From an uncultured Acidobacteriota bacterium (GTDB lineage Bacteria > Acidobacteriota > Terriglobia > Terriglobales > Acidobacteriaceae): a stretch of DNA of 64,000 nt. Below are positions 1 to 8,990 of the stretch, one piece after another; positions within the stretch are counted from its first letter, which is position 1; every line of letters starts with the position of its first letter. Both the position numbers and the translations under genes were made by a program. The notes below the pieces were generated by a model. That model searched no databases. It worked only from the letters and a program-made list of their open reading frames with translations, and was not told where the DNA came from. The stretch is from positions 62,001 through 126,000 of the forward strand of contig CAIQPK010000059.1 in the NCBI GenBank assembly GCA_903873705.1. The letters run 5' to 3'.

Positions 1-1
1 T

Positions 2-1180
2 TGCCTGCTTTCGCTCGAAGTCGCCTACGAAGCCCTGCGCGCCATCTGGACCGGTTCAGAACCGCGCGCCACCCGCACGGCAGCGCTCCGCCTGAACCTC
101 TCCGCCGACGCCGGAACACCCGCGTCAACCCCCATGTGGCTCGACGCCCTCCGCGCCAACCTCACCCCGCGCTCCCTCATCTTCCGCCACGCGCTCCGCC
201 TCGCCGCTGTCACCTCGCTCGACGTCTGGCTCCTTCACCTCACCCACATCACCCACAGCTACTGGCTGCCCATGACCTCCATCATCGTGCTGCAGCCCTA
301 CACCGGCGAAACCTGGCGTCGCTCCGGCGACCGCGTTGGCGGCACCGTCGCCGGCGCTATCCTCGCAGCCGTACTCGCCGCCGGGATCTCATCGGAAGCC
401 GGCATCATCGCCGTGATCGCCATCGGCTGCTTCTTCACCCTCGCCGTCTACGCAGCCGACTACGCTTGGTACTGCTTCTTCCTCACGCCCACCGTCGTTC
501 TCATGACCCTCCCGCATCTCCGCGACTGGCACTTCGCCGCCGTCCGCATGGGCATGACCGGCGTGGGCGCAGCCATCGCCCTGCTCGCCATGCTGCTCTT
601 CTGGCCCGAGCGCGAAAGCCTCCAGCTCCCCGGCCTGCTCGCCCGCGCCGCCACCGCCGATGCCGCCTACCTCCGCGCCATGCTGCGCTTCTGGCAATGC
701 CCTGCCGGCGATCTGCACGCCCGCACCATCGCCGAGCGCACCGTGCTCGCCCCCGCCCGCCGCGCCTGCGGCCTCGCAACCAACGACGCCGAAGAAAGCC
801 TCGACCGCGCCCTGCTCGAGCACAGCATCCCGCTGCACTCCCGGCCAGCGCACGAGCGCCTCAACCATGACGCCCTCACCTTCACGGCCTACCTCCGCCG
901 CCTCACCCAGGCCATCACCACCTTCGCCGCCATCGGTTCCGGCGCAGAAGAGGTCACCACCACCATCACCGACCTCGCCGCCCGCCTCGACACCGTCGCT
1001 TTACAGCTGGTCAACTGCACCGATGCCAGCGACCAGCCACTTCCCGAGATCGCGCTCGATGCCCAGCAGGGCCTCTCGCTCGCCGACCAGCTGCTCACCC
1101 GCATCGCGCGCCAGGTAGGCGTGCTCGAGCGCGCCACCGCCGACATCACCTCCGCCGGAGCGCGCACTACACCGGCGTAA
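2..1180 (+). CDS. FUSC family inner-membrane protein, 5'-truncated by the window edge
   Basis: The reading frame is open from base 2 with no stop before the first ATG at 134, so the gene starts left of the window and only its C-terminal part is seen. The visible part has about four hydrophobic segments (YWLPMTSIIVLQPY region, an Ala-rich helix, a VIAIGCFFTLAV segment and a GVGAAIALLAMLLFW segment), then a soluble helical tail. The IVLQPYTGETWRRSGDRVGGT stretch resembles the core of FUSC/YccC-type proteins (fusaric-acid-resistance or aromatic-acid efflux family). Full-length members are around 700 residues, which fits a truncated view. Its 3' end overlaps the end of convergent thrC by 14 bp. 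Substrate is unknown. Confidence 0.75.
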   Translation, partial: CLLSLEVAYEALRAIWTGSEPRATRTAALRLNLSADAGTPASTPMWLDALRANLTPRSLIFRHALRLAAVTSLDVWLLHLTHITHSYWLPMTSIIVLQPYTGETWRRSGDRVGGTVAGAILAAVLAAGISSEAGIIAVIAIGCFFTLAVYAADYAWYCFFLTPTVVLMTLPHLRDWHFAAVRMGMTGVGAAIALLAMLLFWPERESLQLPGLLARAATADAAYLRAMLRFWQCPAGDLHARTIAERTVLAPARRACGLATNDAEESLDRALLEHSIPLHSRPAHERLNHDALTFTAYLRRLTQAITTFAAIGSGAEEVTTTITDLAARLDTVALQLVNCTDASDQPLPEIALDAQQGLSLADQLLTRIARQVGVLERATADITSAGARTTPA

Positions 1181-2435
1181 TAATCCCACCCACCGGCAGC
1201 GACGTCGGCAACGACCCCGGCCGGCGCAGCTTCATCGCATCTGCCGTCATATCCGTGTACTTCAACCCCGCGCCCGTGTTGAACAGCACCACGCGCTCGC
1301 CCGCCTTGATCTCGCCACTCGCCAGCAGCGTGTCATAAGCCGCCGTAGCCGCAGCGCCTTCCGGCGAAAGGAACAGCCCTTCGTGTTTAGCCCAATCCAG
1401 AATCGAAGCCAGGATCGTCGCATCGTCGCTCGCCAGAACCTTGCCGCCTGACGCCCGCACAATATCCAGGATGATCGCATCGCCATAGGGCTTCGGCACC
1501 CTCAGCCCCGCCGCAAACGTGTCCGCATTCTGGAAGAACTCACTCGCCGCCGCGCCCGCGTCAAACGCCTTCGCCATCGGTGCGCAGCCGGTGGCCTGCA
1601 GCGCATACATCCGCGGCCGCTTTCCACGCACCCAGCCCAGCTCTTCCATCTCTTCAAACGCTTTCCACATCCCAATCAGCCCCACGCCACCACCGGTCGG
1701 ATAAAAAACCGCATCCGGATAAGTCCACCCCAGCTGCTCGACAAGTTCATAGCCCATCGTCTTCTTGCCTTCCACGCGGAACGGCTCCTTCAGCGTAGAT
1801 ATGTCGAACCACACATCCTCCGCCGCCATCCCCGCCTCTTTCTGCGCCTTGATCCGTTCCCCCACCATCCGCGCGCAGTCCGAAATCAGCCCATCCACCA
1901 TCGTCACATCCGCGCCGTAAACGATGCCTTCCAGGTAATTCGCCAGTGGCACATCCTGCGGCATAAAAATATGCGCCGCAATCCCCGCCGCAGCAGCATA
2001 AGCCGCCAGCGCCCCCGCAGCATTACCCGCGGAAGGCACAGCCAGATGCCGCAGCCCATACTGCTTCGCCATCGTCACAGCAAGCCCAAGCCCACGAGCC
2101 TTGAACGTCCCCGTAGGATTCGCTCCCTCTTCCTTAACAAACAGCCCTGCATACCGCTGGCTCGCAATCATCGACGTCCAGCCCTCACCCAGCGACACGG
2201 GCTCCACATCCGGCAGCACATCCGCATACCGCCACATCCCGGCGCTCGTCTTCCCGGCCGCATTGGCCGCGGCGGCAATCTCCGCCGGACGCTCCCGCCG
2301 CGCCGTTTTCTTCAGCGCCTCCATGTCATAGCGGACATAAAGCGACCCCGCATCAATCGGGCAAAGCGTCTGGGGAGTATCGGCGGAAACGCGGTGGTGG
2401 CAACGAGCACATTCAAGGTAAGCGATAGCAGGCAT
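1167..2435 (-). CDS. thrC: Threonine synthase
   Basis: PLP-dependent enzyme that converts O-phosphohomoserine to threonine, the last step of threonine synthesis, in the cytoplasm. The 422-aa product starts with a zinc-ribbon-like segment (C-A-R-C near residues 9-12, another Cys near 25), typical of one threonine synthase subgroup. The PLP lysine is in the GTFKARGLG motif (about K112), and a PSAGNAAGALAAYAA phosphate-binding loop and a TGGGVGLIG motif follow. Length fits the family. It stands apart from the other aspartate-family genes in the window; homoserine dehydrogenase and homoserine kinase are absent. It is divergent from the HAD gene, with about 60 bp between them, so both promoters must lie there. 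Confidence 0.93.
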   Translation of the reverse strand: MPAIAYLECARCHHRVSADTPQTLCPIDAGSLYVRYDMEALKKTARRERPAEIAAAANAAGKTSAGMWRYADVLPDVEPVSLGEGWTSMIASQRYAGLFVKEEGANPTGTFKARGLGLAVTMAKQYGLRHLAVPSAGNAAGALAAYAAAAGIAAHIFMPQDVPLANYLEGIVYGADVTMVDGLISDCARMVGERIKAQKEAGMAAEDVWFDISTLKEPFRVEGKKTMGYELVEQLGWTYPDAVFYPTGGGVGLIGMWKAFEEMEELGWVRGKRPRMYALQATGCAPMAKAFDAGAAASEFFQNADTFAAGLRVPKPYGDAIILDIVRASGGKVLASDDATILASILDWAKHEGLFLSPEGAAATAAYDTLLASGEIKAGERVVLFNTGAGLKYTDMTADAMKLRRPGSLPTSLPVGGIITPV

Positions 2436-2496
2436 CCCTCCATGCTATCGCGCATAACAGCCCCGTACACCCACCCTCGCGTTATCCTTAAGCGAT

Positions 2497-3432
2497 ATGC
2501 AAATCGGCCTCATCGCCATCGACATGGATGGCACGCTCCTCGGCTCCAACGGCCACGTCAGCCCCCGCAACCTCGCCGCACTCCGCGCCGCCGACCACGC
2601 CGGCGTAGAAATCGTCATCGCCACCGGCCGCCGCCACTGCTACGCCATGAAGGTCCTGCGCCAGCTCGACCTCAACCCCGCACTTGCCCTCGTCAGCTCC
2701 AACGGCAGCGTCGTCCGCACCATCGGCAAGGCCGAGTTGCTCCACCGCACCTACCTCCCGCTCACCACCTCGCGCTGGCTCTGCGAGCACATGGCCGAGT
2801 ACCGCAGCACGCTCGTCGTCACCTTCGACTCCGTACGACCCGACGGCGAAGACGACCACGGCGCCCTCGTCGTCGAGCACCTCGACGACCTGCACACCAG
2901 CGTCGGGGCCTGGATGACCGTCAACCAGCCTTACATCGCTCATGTCGAACGGCTGGAGCATGCCCTCGAAGGCGATCCACCCATCCAGATGATGCTCGCC
3001 GGTCCGGTCGCCAAAATGCGCCGCGCCGAGCAGCGCCTCCTCGAGCACGAACACGTCTACGCCGTCGGCGTCACGCCCCGCGAACGCATCCACACCGCCC
3101 AGGTCGCCATCCACCGCACCGAGTACCCGCTCCGCGATCTCTGCATCGTCGACATCCTGCCCGCCGGCTGCTCCAAGGGCAACGCCATCCTCCGCCACGC
3201 CGCCCAGCGCGGCCTGCAGCCGGACGAGGTCCTCGCCATCGGCGACAACTGGAACGACGTCTCCATGCTCGAAGCCGCCGGGCACGCCGTCCTCATGGCC
3301 AACGCCCCCGCCGACCTCAAATCCCAAGCCACCGCACGCGGCTGGCAGCTCGGCCCATCCAACGACGACGACGGTGTTGCCGCCGCCATCGAAGCCGCCC
3401 TCAGCGCGCTTCCCATTGGTACCCGGTGGTAG
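2497..3432 (+). CDS. HAD superfamily hydrolase, Cof/IIB subfamily (sugar-phosphate or FMN phosphatase-like)
   Basis: The 311-aa protein opens with the HAD motif I D-M-D-G-T-L (nucleophile D9, acid/base D11). It has the C2-type cap of the Cof subfamily, a lysine in the CSKGNAI stretch (motif III) and the metal-binding motif IV GDNWNDVSML near residue 248. These are all the residues needed for phosphatase activity. Cof-type enzymes dephosphorylate sugar phosphates, pyridoxal phosphate or FMN; the substrate cannot be read from sequence. The downstream lytic transglycosylase begins 10 bp after the stop, so the two may be co-transcribed. Confidence 0.88.
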   Translation: MQIGLIAIDMDGTLLGSNGHVSPRNLAALRAADHAGVEIVIATGRRHCYAMKVLRQLDLNPALALVSSNGSVVRTIGKAELLHRTYLPLTTSRWLCEHMAEYRSTLVVTFDSVRPDGEDDHGALVVEHLDDLHTSVGAWMTVNQPYIAHVERLEHALEGDPPIQMMLAGPVAKMRRAEQRLLEHEHVYAVGVTPRERIHTAQVAIHRTEYPLRDLCIVDILPAGCSKGNAILRHAAQRGLQPDEVLAIGDNWNDVSMLEAAGHAVLMANAPADLKSQATARGWQLGPSNDDDGVAAAIEAALSALPIGTRW

Positions 3433-3442
3433 TCTCATAACA

Positions 3443-4168
3443 GTGCCCTGCTTCGCCAAACACCGTCGCCACGCGCTCATCGCGGCCTTCGCCCTCGCGG
3501 CGTCCTGCCCCTTCGCGCATGCCATGGAGCGCCTCACCCTCCGCACCGGCTTCGAGCTCGACTGCGTGCGCCACGAGGCCATCGACGCCGACCACGTCCG
3601 CGTCTTCCTCTCCGCCGACAACTACCAGGACCTCCGCGCCAGCGAAATCCTCCGCGTCGATCTATTGCCCGACCCACCCCAGCCCGCAACGCTCCAACCT
3701 GCCACCGCCGTACTTCACACGGTCAGCACGGGACAGCCGACGGCCGAAGAAATGCGCCAGATGCTCGCCACCGCCGGCACCGCGCACAATATAGACGAGG
3801 ACCTCCTGCTCTCCGTCATCCACGCCGAAAGCGGCGGCCGCGTCACCGCCGTCTCCCACGCCGGCGCGCAGGGCCTGATGCAGCTCATGCCGCAGACCGC
3901 CCGCGAAAACGGCGTCCGCAACGCCTTCCACGCCGACGAAAACATCGCCGGCGGCACCGCCTACCTCGACACCCTCCTCAAGCGCTACAAGGACAACGTC
4001 GCCCTCGCGCTCGCCGCCTATAACGCCGGCCCGGGCGCCGTCGACCGCTACCGCGGCATCCCGCCCTTCCGCGAAACCCGCGCCTACGTAGCCCGCGTCA
4101 TCCGCGAGTTCAACCGCCGCAAACAAGCCTCTGCCCTCACCGCAGTGGCCGCGCACATCGCCCACTAA
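3443..4168 (+). CDS. Secreted lytic transglycosylase (SLT domain)
   Basis: Peptidoglycan-cleaving lysozyme-like enzyme. The ORF track starts at 3374 inside the previous gene; the GTG at 3443 gives a much better start because it is followed directly by a signal peptide (KHRRHALIAAFALAASCPFAHA). An N-terminal domain of about 80 residues follows, then an SLT domain with the catalytic glutamate in SVIHAESGGR and the motifs GAQGLMQLMP, NIAGGTAYL and ALAAYNAGPGAV. Predicted 241 aa, periplasmic. It is followed after 9 bp by a flippase-like membrane protein. Confidence 0.88.
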   Translation: MPCFAKHRRHALIAAFALAASCPFAHAMERLTLRTGFELDCVRHEAIDADHVRVFLSADNYQDLRASEILRVDLLPDPPQPATLQPATAVLHTVSTGQPTAEEMRQMLATAGTAHNIDEDLLLSVIHAESGGRVTAVSHAGAQGLMQLMPQTARENGVRNAFHADENIAGGTAYLDTLLKRYKDNVALALAAYNAGPGAVDRYRGIPPFRETRAYVARVIREFNRRKQASALTAVAAHIAH

Positions 4169-4177
4169 ATTTCCCTG

Positions 4178-5194
4178 ATGACCAAACGCAACGCCATAAT
4201 GGCAGCCCTCGGCATCGTCCTGCTCGCCATCGGCGCCTGGGCCACCCACCGCATCGCGTTCGACTGGCTCTCCCTCGCCGCCCAGCTCCATTCCGTCGCG
4301 TGGCTCCACGTCCTCCTCGGCTCCGCCTGCATCTACGCCGGTTTCTGGCTGCGAGGTGTCCGCTGGGCCGTGCTCCTCGGCCCGCGCCAGCGCGTCGCCT
4401 CCTCCACGCTCGTCGCTCCGCAGTTCGTCGGCTTCACCGCCGTCGCGCTCTTCGGACGCCTCGCCGACCTCACCCGCCCCTACCTCATCGCCCGCCGCAC
4501 CGGCCTGCCCGTAGCCGCGCAAATCGCCGTCTACTCGGTCGAACGCATCTTCGATCTCGCCGCCGCCGCCATCATCTTCTCCGCCACCCTCGCCCTCGCG
4601 CCCCGCGACCTTCCCCACCACGAGCTCTTCGCCCGCGCCGGCATCCTTTCCTCCATCGCCACGCTCGGCCTCGCCGCCTTCGCCGTCACCATCCGCTTCG
4701 CCGGCGACAAGCTCGCCCGCCTCGCCACAAAGCTGCTCACTCCCGTCTCTCCAACCTTCGCCACAGCCGCCGCCGAACGCATCCTCGATTTCCGCGCCGG
4801 CCTCGACACCCTCACCAGCCTCCGCGAGTTCCTCTCCGCGCTGGCCCTCTCGCTGCTCATCTGGCTCGGCATCGCCGAGTCGTACGTGCAGTCGGCCCAC
4901 GCCATGGCCGCCACGCCGCAGCTCGCCACCCTCAGCTTCACCCAGAGCATGCTGCTCATGGCCACCAGCATGGGCGGCTCACTCGTTCAGCTGCCAGTGC
5001 TCGGCTGGTTCACGCAGATTGCCCTGCTAGCCACCGCCATCCACGCTATCTTTGGCGCTCCAATTGAAGCCGCCACCGCCTGCGGCGCCATCATCCTCTT
5101 CATCACCACGCTCAGCTTCGTCCCCGTCGGCCTCATCGCTGCCCGCCTCGCCGGCACCTCTCTCCGCCAGGCCACCGAGCAGTCCACGGACTAG
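4178..5194 (+). CDS. Flippase-like membrane protein (lysylphosphatidylglycerol synthase TM region / UPF0104 family)
   Basis: A 338-aa integral membrane protein with about eight hydrophobic helices. The ring of motifs WLRGVRWAVLLGP, the FGRLADLTRPYLIARRTGLP loop and VYSVERIFDLAA is characteristic of the UPF0104/AglD-like family, which shares its fold with the membrane half of MprF and is linked to lipid or glycolipid translocation. There is no soluble synthase domain, so it is not a lysyl-PG synthase. It may form a short operon with the preceding transglycosylase. Substrate unknown. Confidence 0.82.
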   Translation: MTKRNAIMAALGIVLLAIGAWATHRIAFDWLSLAAQLHSVAWLHVLLGSACIYAGFWLRGVRWAVLLGPRQRVASSTLVAPQFVGFTAVALFGRLADLTRPYLIARRTGLPVAAQIAVYSVERIFDLAAAAIIFSATLALAPRDLPHHELFARAGILSSIATLGLAAFAVTIRFAGDKLARLATKLLTPVSPTFATAAAERILDFRAGLDTLTSLREFLSALALSLLIWLGIAESYVQSAHAMAATPQLATLSFTQSMLLMATSMGGSLVQLPVLGWFTQIALLATAIHAIFGAPIEAATACGAIILFITTLSFVPVGLIAARLAGTSLRQATEQSTD

Positions 5195-5226
5195 GCCCCG
5201 CACACTCCGCCCAGACATCGGGGTGC

Positions 5227-5252
5227 CCCATGTCCGGATTTTCGGACATGGG
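5227..5252. repeat. 26-bp perfect inverted repeat (CCCATGTCCG / CGGACATGGG)
   Basis: A perfect 10-bp stem with a GATTTT loop lies in the gap between the flippase-like gene and nrdR. It is preceded by GGGGTGCCCCAT, a sequence shared with the palindrome inside the S9 peptidase gene at 36712-36763, so it is probably one copy of a dispersed palindromic family. It lacks a clear T-run and is therefore not called as a terminator. Confidence 0.6.
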
Positions 5253-5321
5253 AATGACGCCACTTCCGTTCACGCCCACCACCGCTCTCGCCCCCCTCGC
5301 GCTGCTAGACTTGTAACTGAA

Positions 5322-5804
5322 ATGAAATGTCCCTTCTGCGGTTTCACCCAGGATAAAGTCATCGATTCGCGCGAGAGCAAGGAGGCCGACTCCATCCGCC
5401 GCCGCCGCGAGTGCGAACGCTGCACCAAGCGCTTCACCACCTACGAGCGCATCGACGAAATCCCCTACATGGTCGTAAAAAAAGACGGCCGCCGCGAGCG
5501 CTTCGACCGCCAAAAGGTCCTCTCCGGCCTCCTCCACTCCTGCCAGAAGCGCAAAGTCTCCGTCGCCCAGATGCAGGAAATCGTCGACGCCACCGAAGCC
5601 TTCGTCATCGACTCCGAAGGCCGCGAACGCACCACCGCCTCCGTCGGCGAGCTCATCATGAACCGCCTCAAAGACATCGACACCGTAGCCTACATCCGTT
5701 TCGCCAGCGTCTACCGCGACTTCAAGGACGTCCGCGAATTCAAAGCCGAACTCGAAGACCTGCTCGCCGGCAAAGACGTCAAAGCCAAACGCAACATGCG
5801 GTAA
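5322..5804 (+). CDS. nrdR: Transcriptional repressor NrdR
   Basis: Repressor of ribonucleotide reductase genes that senses (d)ATP through an ATP-cone. The listed ORF begins at 5052 inside the upstream gene; the real start is ATG 5322, which gives the canonical N-terminus MKCPFCG and a product of 160 aa, normal for NrdR. The zinc ribbon uses C3, C6, C31 and C34, followed by the RRRRECERC and FTTYERI signatures and an ATP-cone (about residues 49-139, with VVKKDGRRERFDRQKV). No reductase gene is in the window, so its targets lie elsewhere. Confidence 0.97.
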   Translation: MKCPFCGFTQDKVIDSRESKEADSIRRRRECERCTKRFTTYERIDEIPYMVVKKDGRRERFDRQKVLSGLLHSCQKRKVSVAQMQEIVDATEAFVIDSEGRERTTASVGELIMNRLKDIDTVAYIRFASVYRDFKDVREFKAELEDLLAGKDVKAKRNMR

Positions 5805-5828
5805 TCCTGCACCCCCGCAACACCTGAG

Positions 5829-5860
5829 ATTGTCATCCTGAGCGCAGCGAAGGACCTGCT
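5829..5860 (+). repeat. Degenerate copy of the TGTCATTCC...AGCGAAGGA interspersed repeat
   Basis: The stretch TTGTCATCCTGAGCGCAGCGAAGGACCTGCT matches in layout the better copies at 19362, 36221 and 52107. It occupies most of the 90-bp gap between nrdR and the isocitrate dehydrogenase gene. Confidence 0.6.
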
Positions 5861-5894
5861 TTCCGCTCGCATCGCCACAACACCCGAGAACCCC

Positions 5895-6914
5895 ATGCCC
5901 TCACGTACCCACCAAATCACACTCATCCCCGGCGACGGCATCGGCCCCGAAGTCACTTCCGCCACCGTCAGCATCCTCGAAGCCGCCTGCACGCCCCTCG
6001 GCTGCACCTTCGACTGGCACACCTACAACGCCGGCGCCGACGCCTTCGCCAAAACCGGCGAGTACATCCCCAAGGCCCTGTACGACTCCATCGAACAAAA
6101 CCGCGTCGCCCTCAAAGGCCCCGTCGGCACGCCTATCGGCGCGGGCTTCTCGTCAATCAATGTAGCCCTGCGCAAAAAGTTCGACCTCTACGCCAACTTC
6201 CGCCCTGTAAAAACTCTCCCCGGCCTCAAAACCAACTACCCCAACATCGACCTCATCATCTTCCGCGAAAATACTGAAGACCTCTACGCCGGCCTCGAGG
6301 TCATGATCAACCCCGACATCGCGCAGTCGCTCAAAATCATCACCAGCAACGGCTCCACGCGCATCGCCAAAGCCGCCTTCGAGTACGCCCGCAAGCACGG
6401 CCGCAAGAAGATCCATGCCATCCACAAGGCCAATATCATGAAGCTCTCGGACGGCCTCTTCCTCCGCTGCTGCCGCAAGGTCGCGGAAGGCTACCCGGAA
6501 GTCACCTACGCCGAGCACATCGTCGACAACACCTGCATGCAGCTCGTCCTCAACCCGTACCAGTACGACATCATCCTCACCACCAACCTCTACGGCGACA
6601 TCCTCTCCGACCTCTGCTCCGCTTTCGTCGGCGGCCTCGGCCTCGTCCCCGGCGCCAACCTCGGCAAAGAGTGTGCCATCTTCGAAGCCGTCCACGGCTC
6701 CGCCCCCGACATCGCCGGACAGGACAAGGCCAACCCCACCGCCGTCCTGCAATCCGCCATCCTCATGCTCCACCACCTCAACGAGCCCGAAGCCGCCAAC
6801 AAGATCCACGCCGCCCTCGAAAAGGTCTACGCCGCCGGCACCTCCCTCACCCGCGACGTAGGCGGCACAGTCGGCACAAAAGCCTTCGCCGAAGCGGTCA
6901 TCGCAGCGCTGTAG
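5895..6914 (+). CDS. Isocitrate dehydrogenase, NAD-dependent type
   Basis: Oxidative decarboxylation of isocitrate to 2-oxoglutarate in the TCA cycle. The 339-aa protein belongs to the beta-decarboxylating dehydrogenase family: [11 protein letters not shown] at residues 10-20, the substrate loop [13 protein letters not shown] near 115, the [12 protein letters not shown] lysine segment, the metal site [12 protein letters not shown] and the adenine-binding [16 protein letters not shown]. The ENTEDLYAG form favours isocitrate (or homoisocitrate) over isopropylmalate. Its length matches the short NAD-type enzymes rather than the roughly 415-aa NADP type. Cofactor is inferred. Confidence 0.88.
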   Translation: MPSRTHQITLIPGDGIGPEVTSATVSILEAACTPLGCTFDWHTYNAGADAFAKTGEYIPKALYDSIEQNRVALKGPVGTPIGAGFSSINVALRKKFDLYANFRPVKTLPGLKTNYPNIDLIIFRENTEDLYAGLEVMINPDIAQSLKIITSNGSTRIAKAAFEYARKHGRKKIHAIHKANIMKLSDGLFLRCCRKVAEGYPEVTYAEHIVDNTCMQLVLNPYQYDIILTTNLYGDILSDLCSAFVGGLGLVPGANLGKECAIFEAVHGSAPDIAGQDKANPTAVLQSAILMLHHLNEPEAANKIHAALEKVYAAGTSLTRDVGGTVGTKAFAEAVIAAL

Positions 6915-6925
6915 CTTCTTTCAAC

Positions 6926-6964
6926 GACAAACGGCCAGAGCATCAAGCTCAGGCCGTTGTCTTT
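6926..6964. terminator. Probable terminator between convergent genes
   Basis: AACGGCC (6930-6936) pairs with GGCCGTT (6952-6958), followed by GTCTTTC. The hairpin lies 12 bp after the isocitrate dehydrogenase stop and before the convergent aminopeptidase stop. The T-tract is short, so efficiency is uncertain. Confidence 0.5.
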
Positions 6965-7000
6965 CACTACGCTCTACCCACTACCGTCTACACTCTGCCT

Positions 7001-8272
7001 TTACACCCAGTCCCCCGCCCGCATCAGCGGCTCCGCCGTCCCATCCTCCGCCAGCCCATCCACATTCATCGTGGGCCCGCCAATCATCCAGTCCACATGG
7101 ATCAGGCTTTCATTCGCCCCCAGCTTCGCCAGCTCCTCATTCGACATCTTCTCCCCGCCAATCAAGCAAGTCGAGTAAGCCTGCCCCAGCGCAATATGCG
7201 AGGCCGCATTCTCATCGAACAACGTGTTCCAGAACAAAATCCCACCCTGCGCAATCGGCGAGTTGTGTGGAACCAGCGCCACCTCGCCCAGCTTTCGCGC
7301 ACCTTCATCAGTGGAAATCAGCTTGTTGATCGCCTCTTCGCCCGCCGTCGCCGTGGCCTTCACAATCTTGCCATCCTTGAACTCGCACCGAATATTCTCG
7401 ATCAGCGTGCCCTGGTGCGAGAGCGGCTTCGAAGCCGTCACAAACCCATTCACGCGGTCCTTGTGCGGCGTAGTAAAACACTCTTCGGTAGGAATATTCG
7501 GCTGGCAATAAACCCCGTTACCCGCGGTCGTTCCCCCACCCGCCCACAGATGCTGATCAGCCAACCCGACGGTCAAATCCGTCGCGCCATCCGGCGTATA
7601 GAACCGCAGCGAGTGATACCGTCGCCCATTCAAAAAGTCCACGCGCCGCTTCAGGTTTTCGCCATGCTGCTTCCACTGCGCAACCGGGTCATCGCTCGTA
7701 ATCCGCGACGCGAAGAAGATCGCATCCCACAACTTCGATAGCGCCGCGGGCTCCGGGTCATCCGGAAACACCAGCTTCGCCCACGCGGGCGTGGCCGCCG
7801 CCACAATCGTCCAGTTGATCTCGTGCCGCGTAATCAGCTCCATCGCCGGCTTCGAAGCCTTCGAAGCCGCCACATTCGCCCGCGACACCTTCGCTGGGTC
7901 CTGCTGCGCCAGCAGCGCGGGGTTCGCCCCCGTCACGCCCATCCGCGCCGCGCCCGACTTGAACGCCGTCGCAATCGCATCGTGATACCACGCCGGCGCA
8001 TAGTCAAAGCTCTCATCAGGAGCGTTCTGATATCGCGCCAGCGTAGCCGCATCGTCGGAGTAGAACGTCGTCACCAGCTTCGCCCCGGCCTTGTAAGCAT
8101 GAGCCGTAATCAGCCGCACCAGCGGCAGCGCATCGGTAGGAGCCGTCAGCACCAGCTCCTGTCCAGGCTGCAAACCCAGCCCAATCCGCACCGAAACCTC
8201 GGCAAGGCGGTCAAGCTTCTGTTCAAAAGAAAGAGCGGCGAAAGCATCGGAGGGAGTAGCAGAAGAACTCAT
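7001..8272 (-). CDS. M29 family aminopeptidase (AmpS/AmpII-like)
   Basis: Cytoplasmic metalloaminopeptidase of 423 aa, the usual length for M29 enzymes. Hallmarks visible are NIPTEECFTTPH (first metal ligands), the LGEVALVPHNSP loop, FWNTLFDENAASHIALGQAY and the closing IHVDWMIGG with a further ligand pair. It is the last gene of the leftward cluster asd-lysC-orf-dapB, 30 bp after dapB, so it may be co-transcribed with lysine synthesis genes; a metabolic link is not evident. M29 enzymes have broad specificity for N-terminal hydrophobic residues. Confidence 0.92.
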   Translation of the reverse strand: MSSSATPSDAFAALSFEQKLDRLAEVSVRIGLGLQPGQELVLTAPTDALPLVRLITAHAYKAGAKLVTTFYSDDAATLARYQNAPDESFDYAPAWYHDAIATAFKSGAARMGVTGANPALLAQQDPAKVSRANVAASKASKPAMELITRHEINWTIVAAATPAWAKLVFPDDPEPAALSKLWDAIFFASRITSDDPVAQWKQHGENLKRRVDFLNGRRYHSLRFYTPDGATDLTVGLADQHLWAGGGTTAGNGVYCQPNIPTEECFTTPHKDRVNGFVTASKPLSHQGTLIENIRCEFKDGKIVKATATAGEEAINKLISTDEGARKLGEVALVPHNSPIAQGGILFWNTLFDENAASHIALGQAYSTCLIGGEKMSNEELAKLGANESLIHVDWMIGGPTMNVDGLAEDGTAEPLMRAGDWV

Positions 8273-8302
8273 GCCTCTCAGTTTATCGCGTGCCAGCCAT
8301 CG

Positions 8303-8986
8303 TTAGAGCTGCGGAAACACTTCCCGGAAGTCGTAAACCCCGGTCCTGCCCGCAAGCCACTCAGCCGCGCGCACCGCACCCTCCGCAAACGGCCGCCGCG
8401 AGTGAGACTCATGCGTCAGCAGCATCTTGTCGCCGTTCCCCGCCGCCTCCAGCACATGCAGCCCCACTGCCTCACCCGACCGCACCGACGCCACCGGCAC
8501 CTCCGCACCCGAGGCCTTCTGCACCACATCCCGCAGCGTCAGCGCGGTCCCCGACGGCGCATCCAGCTTCGTAATATGGTGCGTCTCGGAAATCGAAAAC
8601 GCATACCCATGAGGCTTCAGCTCCGCCGTCATATCCGCCGCCAGCTTCAACATCAACTGCACGCCCACCGAAAAATTCGTCCCATGCAGCAGCGCAGCCC
8701 CACGCCGCTCCGTCAGCGCACGCATATCGTCCAATTTGTCGTACCACCCGGTGGTTCCGATCACCATCTTCGCGCCATTAGCCAGGCAAGCGCGCATGTT
8801 CTGCACCACCGCCTCAGGCGTAGTGAAGTCAATCACCGCATCAAACCCCGTCACAAACGGTGGCGTCAGGGCCGAAGCATCCTTGTTCTCCTTGGCATCG
8901 AGCACATGCACACTATGGCCGCGCTCCGCCGCTACTTCCGCCACTAACTTGCCAGTCTTCCCAACTCCGAGAACGAGTATGCGCAT
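8303..8986 (-). CDS. dapB: 4-hydroxy-tetrahydrodipicolinate reductase
   Basis: Reduces the DapA product to tetrahydrodipicolinate in the diaminopimelate/lysine route. At 227 aa it is shorter than the E. coli enzyme (about 273 aa), because the loop after the Rossmann motif (VLGVGKTGKLV) is compact. The catalytic segment SETHHITKLDAPSGTA is intact, with the tandem histidines at 136-137 and a lysine at 140, and the GTTGW motif is present. It starts 4 bp after the upstream membrane ORF stop. The partner genes dapA and dapD lie 6 kb away on the other strand. Confidence 0.94.
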   Translation of the reverse strand: MRILVLGVGKTGKLVAEVAAERGHSVHVLDAKENKDASALTPPFVTGFDAVIDFTTPEAVVQNMRACLANGAKMVIGTTGWYDKLDDMRALTERRGAALLHGTNFSVGVQLMLKLAADMTAELKPHGYAFSISETHHITKLDAPSGTALTLRDVVQKASGAEVPVASVRSGEAVGLHVLEAAGNGDKMLLTHESHSRRPFAEGAVRAAEWLAGRTGVYDFREVFPQL

Positions 8987-8990
8987 GGAT